DNA of 54,602 nucleotides from an uncultured Hyphomicrobium sp. (GTDB taxonomy: Bacteria; Pseudomonadota; Alphaproteobacteria; Rhizobiales; Hyphomicrobiaceae). Each line of letters begins with the position of its first letter. Position 1 is the stretch's first letter. The DNA is taken from positions 1 to 54,602 of the forward strand of contig NZ_CADEFI010000022.1 of the NCBI RefSeq assembly GCF_902826555.1, read 5' to 3'. The notes beneath the pieces were generated by a model that saw nothing but the letters and a program-made list of their open reading frames with translations, was not told the origin of the DNA and did not search any database. Shown here in pieces: positions 1 through 7,557 of this stretch. The position numbers and the translations under genes are program-made.

Positions 1-2
1 AC

Positions 3-452
3 GATCTCCTGACCGACGACGGTGTCATGCTCCTGCATTCCATCGGCCACATGAGTCCGCCGGGCACCGCGAGCCCCTGGCTCCGGAAATACATCTTCCC
101 CGGCGCCTACTCGCCGGCACTCTCGGAGGTGTTTACGGCCGTCGAGCAGAACAGCCTGTGGGTCACCGACCTCGAGTTCCTGCGGCTCCATTACGCGAAG
201 ACGCTCGCCCACTGGGAGAGTCGCTTCCAGGCCAACCGCGCTCAGGTCGCACAGATGTACGACGAGCGCTTCTGCCGCATGTGGGAATTCTACCTGATCA
301 GCGCCGAGATGATGTTCCGCACCGGAAGCCAGCTCGTCTTCCACATGCAGCTGGCGAAGAAGCGCGACGCGGTGCCGATCGTGCGCGACTACATCACCGA
401 CACGCAACGCGCCTACCTCAAGCTCGAGCCCGAGCGCGGCATCGGCTCGTAG
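3..452 (+). CDS. cyclopropane-fatty-acyl-phospholipid synthase family methyltransferase, C-terminal part (partial)
   Basis: The gene enters from the left edge, so only about the last 149 residues are visible; reading starts in phase at base 3. The segment has the typical end of CFA synthase: the LLHSIGHM strand, then W..KYIFPG.Y.P, then a helical part with HY..TL..W and F...R.WE.YL. The family transfers a methylene group from S-adenosylmethionine to an unsaturated acyl chain of a membrane phospholipid, at the inner face of the membrane. The SAM-binding half lies outside the window. The visible C-terminus (FRTGSQLVFHMQLAK) fits the family's normal end, so this end is intact. A related SAM-dependent methyltransferase with another lipid substrate cannot be excluded. 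Confidence 0.9.
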   Translation, partial: DLLTDDGVMLLHSIGHMSPPGTASPWLRKYIFPGAYSPALSEVFTAVEQNSLWVTDLEFLRLHYAKTLAHWESRFQANRAQVAQMYDERFCRMWEFYLISAEMMFRTGSQLVFHMQLAKKRDAVPIVRDYITDTQRAYLKLEPERGIGS

Positions 453-466
453 GACGCTGACGCGCG

Positions 467-970
467 CTATTCCGTCTTCGGCAGCGGCGGCGCAGGCGGC
501 ACGCCGTCCTTCTCGCAATGGTAGGCCGGCTTCGCCACCTTGCTCCACACCTCCGTGGAGCCGAACAGTGGCAGGAATACGTAACCCCTCACCTCGATCT
601 GGGTCGGGCTCAGCACGGTCGCGTAGCCCTTGAAGCTCATGCCGAGATCGGGAACGTAGACGTCGCCGCCGCCCCAGGTTCCGTCCGGCTGCTTGGCGAA
701 GCCGTTGATGACACGCAATCCGCACACCTGCCGCTCCCGCAGCGACTCGTCGGGATTGCGGAAATCCTTGAGCGGCATGCGGTCCGGCCCATACGGCAAC
801 CGCAGCCAGACGACCTTGGCGCACATGTCGGCGGCGCAGGGCTCCACCTGCAGCACTACTTCTCCATGTGAATCCATCCAGAAGCCGTCGAGCTCGGTTG
901 CCCTTGCGGCGCCCGAGCCGGCAGTGAATCCCGAAGCCAGGACAACAAGCGCGACTGCGAAGCGAAGCAT
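467..970 (-). CDS. DUF2147 family exported protein
   Basis: A 167-residue protein with a signal peptide (LRFAVALVVLASGFTAGSGAARA, cut near residue 24). The mature part starts with the DUF2147 signature: GFW-MD..GEVVLQVEPC, paired cysteines in C-A-AD-M-C, then KD..NPD and a small beta barrel ending in W.KV. Characterised DUF2147 relatives are small periplasmic or outer-membrane-associated proteins with no firm enzymatic role. The ATG at 970 has GGGGA about nine bases upstream. It diverges from hrpB across a 137-bp gap and converges with the preceding methyltransferase, so it is probably a single-gene unit. Confidence 0.85.
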   Translation of the reverse strand: MLRFAVALVVLASGFTAGSGAARATELDGFWMDSHGEVVLQVEPCAADMCAKVVWLRLPYGPDRMPLKDFRNPDESLRERQVCGLRVINGFAKQPDGTWGGGDVYVPDLGMSFKGYATVLSPTQIEVRGYVFLPLFGSTEVWSKVAKPAYHCEKDGVPPAPPLPKTE

Positions 971-1107
971 GAAGACGGTCCCCGCGAGATGGCCGGCCCG
1001 CCCCCGGGCCTTCCGAAAAGGCGGGTATCGGCCAGCTGAGTGGTGTTGTAAAGGCGGCGCGTCGAGAACCCTCTCATTCGCCGGAGCGGCGTGCTAAGCC
1101 CGCCACG

Positions 1108-3669
1108 ATGGACAGTCCTTCCAACCCGAGATCGAGCGGGCGATTCGCGCCCGCGCTCCCAATCGACGAAGCCCTTCCGCCCCTGGCGGATGCGCTCGCA
1201 CGCACCAATGCTGCCGTGCTCGTGGCGCCACCCGGCGCGGGAAAAACGACGCGGGTCCCGCTCGCACTCCTCGATGAGCCATGGCTCCAGGGCCGTAAGA
1301 TCCTCGTCCTGGAGCCGCGCCGCCTCGCCGCGCGTGGCGCAGCGAACCGCATGGCGACGACACTTGGTCAGGAGATCGGCGAGACCGTAGGCTTGCGCGC
1401 ACGCCTCGATACCCGCGTCTCCAAAAAGACCCGCATCGAGGTGCTGACCGAAGGCGTCTTCACGCGAATGATCCTCGACGACCCGACGCTGGAGGGCATC
1501 GGCGCCGTCTTGTTCGACGAATTCCACGAGCGTTCGCTGGACGCCGATCTCGGTCTCGCTCTCGCCCTCGACGCACAAAGGAGCCTGCGCGACGACCTCC
1601 GCATTCTCGTGATGTCGGCGACGCTTGCCGGCGAGAAGGTGGCGGACCTCCTCGGCAAAGCACCCGTCGTCTCGAGCCAAGGACAGAGCTTCCCCGTCGC
1701 AACACGCTACCTCGGCAGAAGCCCGACGCTGCGCCTCGAGGACCAGATGGCGGACGCCATCGACCGCGCGCTCCGCTCCGAGACGGGCTCCATCCTCGCC
1801 TTCTTGCCCGGCCAGGGCGAGATCCGCCGCACCGAGGAGCGCCTGCGCGATCGCCTCGACCCGAGCGCCGCCATTCTGGCGCCGCTCTATGGCGCGCTCG
1901 ACCGGCGCGAGCAGGACGCGGCCATCGCGCCTGCCCCGCCCGGAAAGCGCAAGATCGTGCTCGCCACGTCGATCGCAGAAACCTCGCTCACTATCGAGGG
2001 CGTACGCGTCGTCGTCGATTGCGGCATCTCCCGCGTACCGCGCTTCGATCCCGACGTCGGTGTAACCCGCCTCGCCACCGTCCGCGTCTCGCGCGCCTCC
2101 GCCGATCAGCGTCGCGGCCGTGCGGGCCGCATCGAGCCCGGCGTCTGCTACCGCTTGTGGGACGAGGCCGAAACCGCGAGCCTGCCGCCCTTCTCGGAGC
2201 CCGAGATCCGCGCCGCCGACCTCGCGCCGCTCGTGCTCGATTGTGCCGAATGGGGCATCAATGATCCGCGCACGCTGGCGTGGCTCGATCCCCCCACGCC
2301 CGCCGCGCTCGATGCCGCCCGCGAGGAGCTCGTCGCCCTCGGCGCCGTCGACAGCGATGGCCATTTGACGGACGCCGGCCGCCGGCTGCGTGCGCTTCCC
2401 TTGCCGCCGCGCCTCGCCGCCATGCTGATCGAAGCCGCGCTGATCGGTAGCGAGCGCGAAGCGGCCGACATCGCCGCCATCCTCGTCGAGCGTGGCCTTG
2501 GCGGCAACGATACATCCCTCGATCACCGCCTCCAGGCCTTCCGACGTGACCGCTCGCGCCGGACCACCGAGATGCGCCGCCTCGCCGAAGGTTGGGCAAG
2601 GATCGCGCGCACTACTCGTCCCCAACCCGGTTCTTCACGGGGAGATGATCGGGATGAGGGGCCGCGACAGCCGGCGGCGCAAGCGGCCGAGAGAGGGGAG
2701 GCATCCACGGCAACACTCCTGGCCCTCGCCTACCCCGAGCGCATCGCCAAAGCCCGCGGCCCGCGCGGCCAGTATCTGCTCGCCAACGGCCGTGGCGCCA
2801 ACCTCGATCCCACCGACACCCTCTCCGGCGCGCAGTTCCTCGTTGTGGCAGAGATGCAGGGCGCAGCAGCCGCCACACGCATCCTGCTCGCCGCCGAGAC
2901 CACCGAGGCCGAGATGACCCGCATCGCCGGCCATCGTATCGCGATCCGCAACGACCTTTTCTTTGATCGCGAGGCCGCCGCTGTGCGCGCGCGCCGCGTG
3001 CGCCGCCTCGACGCCATCGAGCTTGCCAGCGAGCCGCGCCCGGCCGACCCAAGCCCTGAGGTGGAAACCGCTCTTGCCGCAGGGCTTGCCTCTCTCGGCG
3101 CGGCCCGTCTCCCCTGGAGCAAAGCGCAAGTGCAGCTCCGCGACCGCTCCGCCTTCCTGCGCAACGCAGGCGGCGGCGATTGGCCCGACCTGACAGACTC
3201 GGCGCTGACGGCCACGCTTCCCGATTGGCTCGGACCTTACCTGGCTGGAAAGACGCGTCTTGCCGATGTGTCAGCCGAAGACTTGGGCCAGGCCCTCGAC
3301 GCACTCATCCCATGGTCCCTCAAGCGCCGTCTGGACGAGGACGCGCCCACGCACTTCGAAGCGCCAACCGGCAATCGCCACGCCATTGACTACGAAGGCG
3401 CAGGCGCCCCCGCGCTTCATATCCGCGTGCAGGAGCTGTTCGGCCTCAAGACGCACCCCGGCATCGCCGGGGGGCGACTGCCGCTCACGTTGCATCTGCT
3501 GTCTCCTGCCCATCGGCCGATCCAGATCACGCGCGACCTGCCGGGTTTCTGGCGCGGATCATGGGCCGCTGTGAAAGCGGAGATGAAGGGCCGCTATCCG
3601 CGCCACCCTTGGCCCGACGATCCGGCCAACGCCGCACCCACCGCGCGCGCCAAGCCGCGCGGCACCTGA
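1108..3669 (+). CDS. hrpB: ATP-dependent RNA helicase HrpB
   Basis: An 853-residue DExH-box helicase of usual HrpB length. Walker A APPGAGKTT lies near residue 46, motif II is DEFHER near residue 133, motif III SAT follows, and motif VI RRGRAGR closes the second RecA domain. After the winged-helix and ratchet regions comes the HrpB-specific C-terminal domain ending W.AVK.EMKGRYPRHPWPDDP. HrpB is a conserved bacterial helicase of uncertain RNA target. Residues about 503-535 are a low-complexity Gln/Ala/Arg-rich insert whose DNA resembles a dispersed palindromic repeat (see findings). No neighbouring gene seems functionally linked. The Shine-Dalgarno before the ATG is weak. Confidence 0.95.
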   Translation: MDSPSNPRSSGRFAPALPIDEALPPLADALARTNAAVLVAPPGAGKTTRVPLALLDEPWLQGRKILVLEPRRLAARGAANRMATTLGQEIGETVGLRARLDTRVSKKTRIEVLTEGVFTRMILDDPTLEGIGAVLFDEFHERSLDADLGLALALDAQRSLRDDLRILVMSATLAGEKVADLLGKAPVVSSQGQSFPVATRYLGRSPTLRLEDQMADAIDRALRSETGSILAFLPGQGEIRRTEERLRDRLDPSAAILAPLYGALDRREQDAAIAPAPPGKRKIVLATSIAETSLTIEGVRVVVDCGISRVPRFDPDVGVTRLATVRVSRASADQRRGRAGRIEPGVCYRLWDEAETASLPPFSEPEIRAADLAPLVLDCAEWGINDPRTLAWLDPPTPAALDAAREELVALGAVDSDGHLTDAGRRLRALPLPPRLAAMLIEAALIGSEREAADIAAILVERGLGGNDTSLDHRLQAFRRDRSRRTTEMRRLAEGWARIARTTRPQPGSSRGDDRDEGPRQPAAQAAERGEASTATLLALAYPERIAKARGPRGQYLLANGRGANLDPTDTLSGAQFLVVAEMQGAAAATRILLAAETTEAEMTRIAGHRIAIRNDLFFDREAAAVRARRVRRLDAIELASEPRPADPSPEVETALAAGLASLGAARLPWSKAQVQLRDRSAFLRNAGGGDWPDLTDSALTATLPDWLGPYLAGKTRLADVSAEDLGQALDALIPWSLKRRLDEDAPTHFEAPTGNRHAIDYEGAGAPALHIRVQELFGLKTHPGIAGGRLPLTLHLLSPAHRPIQITRDLPGFWRGSWAAVKAEMKGRYPRHPWPDDPANAAPTARAKPRGT

Positions 3670-3691
3670 GACAACAAGCCGATGGAGCGGA

Positions 3692-3970
3692 CTATTTACC
3701 GGCGGCGGCAGCGGCAGCCCGCCGCTGGGCGACCTCGGCAGCCGAGACTTCGCCTTCAGCGATGAGCGCATTAACGCATTCCGGGCTGAGCTTCGCCCCC
3801 GCCTTGCGCATGCACGCCCGGAGCTCCGGCGTGCCGAGCCGATGAAGATGGCAATTGTCCATGTAATCGTTGGCGCAGAACTTCTTGACCCTCGGCCCAT
3901 AAGCGGCTGCGCTCAAGGGCGCGACGAGGCAAGCGGCGACGACGATGGCGACCGAGCACACACGAAGCAT
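3692..3970 (-). CDS. small cysteine-containing exported protein, function unknown
   Basis: A 92-residue protein. The ATG at 3970 is preferred over longer frames because AAGGAG lies at good spacing in front of it and a clean signal peptide follows (MLRVCSVAIVVAACLVAPLS, cut near AAA). The mature part has four cysteines (FCANDYMDNC, LRACM, SPECV) and an Ala-rich tail. The spacing resembles small periplasmic proteins with two disulfides that are common in Rhizobiales, but no named family is recognised. It converges with hrpB across 22 bp. Confidence 0.75.
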   Translation of the reverse strand: MLRVCSVAIVVAACLVAPLSAAAYGPRVKKFCANDYMDNCHLHRLGTPELRACMRKAGAKLSPECVNALIAEGEVSAAEVAQRRAAAAAAGK

Positions 3971-4295
3971 AGCAGTCTCCTTAACGGCAGCCGAAACGCT
4001 TAAGGTTCCTGAGCGCTGCGGTCGATAAAAGCGGGTCCGACCTGTTTTAGGGCAGCGCGCCCTCATTCCAATCTTTCTAAGAAAGCATAGATAACGTTGT
4101 GATTCCACGAGACAAAACATCGCTAAATAGAAACGGTTCCAACACCCGTCTCCCCGACGGTCAACGACTGTTGCCGTCAAGCCCATGCCACTACCTGCAG
4201 CGGCTGCTATAAGCCCCGGGCTACGGAGAGCGAATCGGCGGCAGCCTGGTTGTCACCGATCGGAAGGAACGAAGTCTCGAGGGGAGAGATCAACG
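3971..4295. other. divergent intergenic region
   Basis: A 325-bp gap between two divergent small genes, visibly richer in A and T than its surroundings at 4060-4140. It contains a near-perfect palindrome, CTTTCT-A-AGAAAG, at 4073-4085. A TATAAG that could be a -10 element for the rightward gene sits near 4210. No gene is seen. Confidence 0.4.
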
Positions 4296-4472
4296 ATGGT
4301 CCTGAAAGCACCCGGCATCCTGACGTACATGCTGTCGGTCATCCTTACGGTGCTCGCGCTCGTCACCTATTTCTTCGGCGCTTCAATTCCTTACATCACA
4401 GGTCAAGAATTCTGGGTGCTCGTCGTTGCACAATTCGTGCTGATCTTCGGCTGTGTCATGCGTGGCCTTTGA
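4296..4472 (+). CDS. small two-helix membrane protein, unknown
   Basis: A 58-residue protein starting at an ATG preceded by GGGGAGAGA at correct spacing. Residues about 8-28 (LTYMLSVILTVLALVTYFFG) and about 40-56 (WVLVVAQFVLIFGCVM) are hydrophobic and predict two membrane helices joined by a short loop containing SIPYITG. Similar tiny inner-membrane proteins are widespread in Rhizobiales without assigned function. The strong ribosome-binding site and amphipathic ends make it a likely real gene. Confidence 0.7.
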   Translation: MVLKAPGILTYMLSVILTVLALVTYFFGASIPYITGQEFWVLVVAQFVLIFGCVMRGL

Positions 4473-4635
4473 TGATGGTCAATGCGCCCTTGAAGCCAAG
4501 GGCATCGCCGTCGGAAGCGCGTTCGCGCACTATCGATTGCGGCTTGATGAAGGGATTGTCGGTACGCTGTGCGCATCTGTCGCGCGGCGTTGAGCACTCT
4601 GGTCACGGGGTGCTTGTTTGCGCAGATTGGCGCGC

Positions 4636-4827
4636 ATGATGATGCCACGAAAATTGCAGTCGGGCCCGATCGCCGAGCGTGTACGCCGCTCCGTGCGCGA
4701 AATCGCACTTGCGGTTGCGCTAACGTTTGCGGCGCTTGTTTTTGTCGTCGCTGCAATTCATGGCAGCGGCTCCGAGACGGCATCCATTTCCCCGCCGCAG
4801 GACGCTCCTGAGAACCGCTCCAATTAG
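4636..4827 (+). CDS. possible small single-pass membrane protein
   Basis: A 63-residue frame with an Arg-rich start (PRKL...AERVRRSVRE), one strong hydrophobic stretch (IALAVALTFAALVFVVAAI) and a polar C-terminus. A run of ATG codons at 4636-4644 leaves the start uncertain, and no good Shine-Dalgarno is visible. It may be a membrane-anchored small protein or chance coding in GC-rich DNA. The positive-inside pattern is the main argument for it. Confidence 0.4.
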   Translation: MMMPRKLQSGPIAERVRRSVREIALAVALTFAALVFVVAAIHGSGSETASISPPQDAPENRSN

Positions 4828-4894
4828 TGCGCCGCAGCAATCGCGCCACTGAAATTGCGCACTGCAGCATTCCCAGCCGACAAGATAAGCCGCC

Positions 4895-6748
4895 TCAACG
4901 CAGCTGCTTCAGCGGTTCGGCCTTAACCAGACCCCGCACGGAATTTCCGACATAGATCGCGTCCGCGCCCGCGAGATCGTCGAGCGTAAGCACGGCCTCG
5001 TGGGCTTTGCCGCTCCGGATCAGCACGCCGCGCAACACGCCTGGGAGAAGTCCGCTCGAGAGCGGCGGCGTGAGAAGCCTGCCATCGCGCTCAATGAAGA
5101 TGTTGGTCCGGCTTCCTTCCGCGAGTTCGCCGCGCTCATTGAGATAGAGGACCTCGTCGGCCTTGACCGTGTCCGCGTAGTGCTGCCACTCGCGGTCGTA
5201 AAGCTCGCGCCGAGTCGTCTTGTGGAAAAGGAAGGCATTGGTGCTGTCGAGTCGCGTCTCCGAGACGACGAAACGCATCACCGCCCCCGGCACCTGGGCA
5301 GGCTGCTCCGTCACGGTGACCGTGAGCCCACCATCTTCAGCTAGTAGCAGCCGCACGCGTAGCCGCTTTCCCGTTTGCCCGGCAACCGCGGTATCGAGTG
5401 CCGCCTGCACCTTGGCCTCGTCGAACGCATATCCGAAATAGGCGGCGGACGCGCGCAGCCGTGCGATATGGCCGTCGAGGAGCCAGAATCCCTCCTCCGG
5501 CACGTGGAGCAGCGTTTCGATCAGCTCGAAACTCTTCGGCGGGTCGGTGAGGAATTTCATCTTGAGCAGGCATTCGGCGTATTCCTTGGCGCCGACGGAG
5601 TCGTAGACGACGCCCGATCCGATTCCCATCTCGCCGCGCCCATCGCGGAAGATGACGGGTGTGCGGATGGCCACGTTGAAGAGTGCCGAGCCCTCGGGGG
5701 AAATGGTGCCGATGGCACCGCAGTAGACGCCGCGCGGCTCCGTCTCGTAGTCGCGGATCAGCTCCATGGCCCGGATCTTCGGCGCCCCGATCACCGACCC
5801 CGGTGGGAAGATCGCACGCACGAGATCCGCGAGCCCGACGCCGTCCTTCAGCGTCGCCCGCACGCCGGACGTCATCTGGTGCAGCGTGCGGAATGTCTCG
5901 ACGGTAAATAGATCCGTGACGCTGACGCTACCCACCTCGGCGATTCTTCCGAGATCGTTCCGCATCAGATCGACGATCATGAGATTCTCGGCGCGCTGCT
6001 TGACGTCGCTCGAAAGCACGCGCCGCGCGTCCTCGTCGGCTTCGGGTGTCCCGGCCCGCGGCGCCGTGCCTTTCATCGGCCGGGTCGACACGACCTGCCC
6101 GTGCTTCTCGATGAAGAGTTCAGGGCTCGCCGAAAGCACGGTAACCTCGCCCGTATCGACGATACCGGCATAGGCCACGCGCTGCCGCTGTCGGAGATCG
6201 CGATAGAAGGTCAGCGGCGAGCCTTCGAGACGAAAACGCGCCTTGAAGGTGAGGTTGAGCTGATAGATATCGCCGGCGCGGATCTTGTCCTGCACCGCGG
6301 CGAACCTCGATTCGTACTCCGCCTGATCCCACGCCGTGGTCACCGAGGTGAACTGATAGGAGCCGCTGCGGGTGTGGGTTGCAAGCCAATGGTCAACCTC
6401 CCGCTCGGTCATCGCGCGCGGCGCCCGATAGAGGCCGAACCAGATCAGCGGCACGCTCCGCCCGTCCGGAAAAAGGCTGCGGATCTTGGGCTCGAGCACG
6501 TAGCCGAGCTCGTAGGCGAAGAAGCCCGCCGCGTGGTACCCCGCCGACGTGCCGTCCTCGAGCCGGGCAAGCGCCTGCGGCACCTCGTCCGCCGTCATGG
6601 CCGAGATGATCTCGATGGGTTCCGAAAAGAGGAGCGACGGCGTTCCGCGGCCGCTGCTGTTGTCGAGCAGAACGAACGTCTCCTCGAGACCCGCCGCCGT
6701 ACGTGTTGCTTGGGCTTGGTCGCTTCGGCGGGGATCGGCAGGAGTCAT
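4895..6748 (-). CDS. pabBC: fused aminodeoxychorismate synthase component I (PabB) and aminodeoxychorismate lyase (PabC)
   Basis: A 617-residue bifunctional enzyme of p-aminobenzoate and folate synthesis. Residues 1 to about 390 are the chorismate-binding PabB domain: KIRAGDIYQLNLT, RPMKGTAPR, NLMIVDLMRNDLGR, then PPGSVIGAPK and CGAIG. Residues about 400-617 are a class IV aminotransferase-fold lyase (GFWLLDGHIARL), with a candidate PLP lysine in FHKTTRREL and the EGSRTNIF loop. PabB with a PabA amidotransferase makes aminodeoxychorismate; PabC releases pyruvate to give p-aminobenzoate. No pabA is present in the window. The fusion is common in Alphaproteobacteria. Folate-pathway folE lies 33 kb away and is not linked. 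Confidence 0.95.
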   Translation of the reverse strand: MTPADPRRSDQAQATRTAAGLEETFVLLDNSSGRGTPSLLFSEPIEIISAMTADEVPQALARLEDGTSAGYHAAGFFAYELGYVLEPKIRSLFPDGRSVPLIWFGLYRAPRAMTEREVDHWLATHTRSGSYQFTSVTTAWDQAEYESRFAAVQDKIRAGDIYQLNLTFKARFRLEGSPLTFYRDLRQRQRVAYAGIVDTGEVTVLSASPELFIEKHGQVVSTRPMKGTAPRAGTPEADEDARRVLSSDVKQRAENLMIVDLMRNDLGRIAEVGSVSVTDLFTVETFRTLHQMTSGVRATLKDGVGLADLVRAIFPPGSVIGAPKIRAMELIRDYETEPRGVYCGAIGTISPEGSALFNVAIRTPVIFRDGRGEMGIGSGVVYDSVGAKEYAECLLKMKFLTDPPKSFELIETLLHVPEEGFWLLDGHIARLRASAAYFGYAFDEAKVQAALDTAVAGQTGKRLRVRLLLAEDGGLTVTVTEQPAQVPGAVMRFVVSETRLDSTNAFLFHKTTRRELYDREWQHYADTVKADEVLYLNERGELAEGSRTNIFIERDGRLLTPPLSSGLLPGVLRGVLIRSGKAHEAVLTLDDLAGADAIYVGNSVRGLVKAEPLKQLR

Positions 6749-6903
6749 GCGGGTGGTGTCTCGTCCGGCAGTACGATGTTCACGACCCAGCTTATACGAA
6801 AGTTCTCGGGCCGTAGCGCATAGCTGGCCGGCAAAATCCGTCGTGGAAGCACATTGTTCAAGGGATAATGCCGGGCGGCGGAAAATGCCGGGTGCGATCG
6901 GGG

Positions 6904-6931
6904 TTCACAAAGCCAAAAATCGTGCTATAGA
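6904..6931 (+). promoter_or_regulatory. candidate sigma70 promoter for the tRNA-fMet leader
   Basis: TTCACA at 6904-6909, a 16-bp spacer, and TATAGA at 6926-6931. It reads toward the tRNA, about 200 bases downstream. This is a pattern match only. Confidence 0.45.
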
Positions 6932-6971
6932 CCTCGCCGAGCCGCCCTGCCGGCGGCTCTTCGAACGGGCC

Positions 6972-7014
6972 GGTCCCAAGGGACCAAGTCCTAAGGGATC
7001 GATCCCAAGGGACA
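6972..7014. repeat. three short repeats with TCCCAAGGGA core
   Basis: Three near-identical units begin at 6974 (TCCCAAGGGAC), 6989 (TCCTAAGGGAT) and 7003 (TCCCAAGGGAC), spaced 15 and 14 bases. Each has inverted arms TCCC/GGGA. The first sits in the near-palindrome GGTCCCAAGGGACC at 6972-6985. Confidence 0.6.
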
Positions 7015-7130
7015 AGGCGGCCCTGATCAGCCCAAGTTTCGCAAGGGTGGCCACTTCGAGTGGCCGGATCGTTCGAGACGACGTGGCAAGCCTCACGAGG
7101 CTATGTCAGGTCGGAGAGATGTGTCGGTAT

Positions 7131-7207
<77 letters not shown>

Positions 7208-7557
7208 ACCGACCCACAGTCATTCTAGGGTAGCCACCCGCTCTGGATAGAGCACGCGGCATTCCACCTTTCCTTCCCAGCCAGGCGCGAAGCATCGCGA
7301 TCCAGTCGCGAAAGTGGTCGCCGGTGCAAGCAGCATGGCGAGAGAGAGAGAGCAATAATCGCACTCGCCACCCAAGCTTGCGCGTGCGCGGCAACTTCAC
7401 AACCCGCCCAGCATCAGATGCAACAAGACACCATCGCTCGTCGGCCTGTTGAAAGGTGTCCGCGCCTCCATCGGCGAAACGGCCAAGCACGTTGCGGACG
7501 GGCGCCCTTCCTGCTCAAATGTCGATATCGGGGCGGGGATATTCTAGCGATCATTCA
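7208..7557. other. gap between tRNA-fMet and the Hsp70-TIR gene
   Basis: This 350-bp stretch holds no gene I can support. It contains a short GA run near 7340-7354. No repeat of the tRNA 3' end and no integrase fragment was recognised. The minus-strand frame across the tRNA is an artefact (see rejected items). Confidence 0.4.

Larger units (their letters stand above)
6749..7130. other. gap upstream of tRNA-fMet with promoter, hairpins and short repeats
   Basis: This 382-bp gap holds no convincing gene. It has a sigma70-like promoter near 6904-6931, an 8-bp hairpin (6939-6959), a triple short repeat (6972-7014), a 7-bp hairpin (7049-7065) and a 6-bp inverted repeat (7089-7102). All lie between the promoter and the tRNA, so they may form a structured leader or a separate small RNA. 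Confidence 0.45.

Noticed and set aside
856-2625. A 589-residue minus-strand frame opposite hrpB
   Set aside because: It is an antisense shadow caused by high GC at third positions of hrpB. It has no recognisable domain and overlaps the DUF2147 gene.
7456-7557. A longer start for the Hsp70-TIR gene at 7456 or 7519
   Set aside because: The extra residues have no DnaK similarity, and with ATG 7558 several catalytic residues fall exactly at E. coli DnaK numbering.
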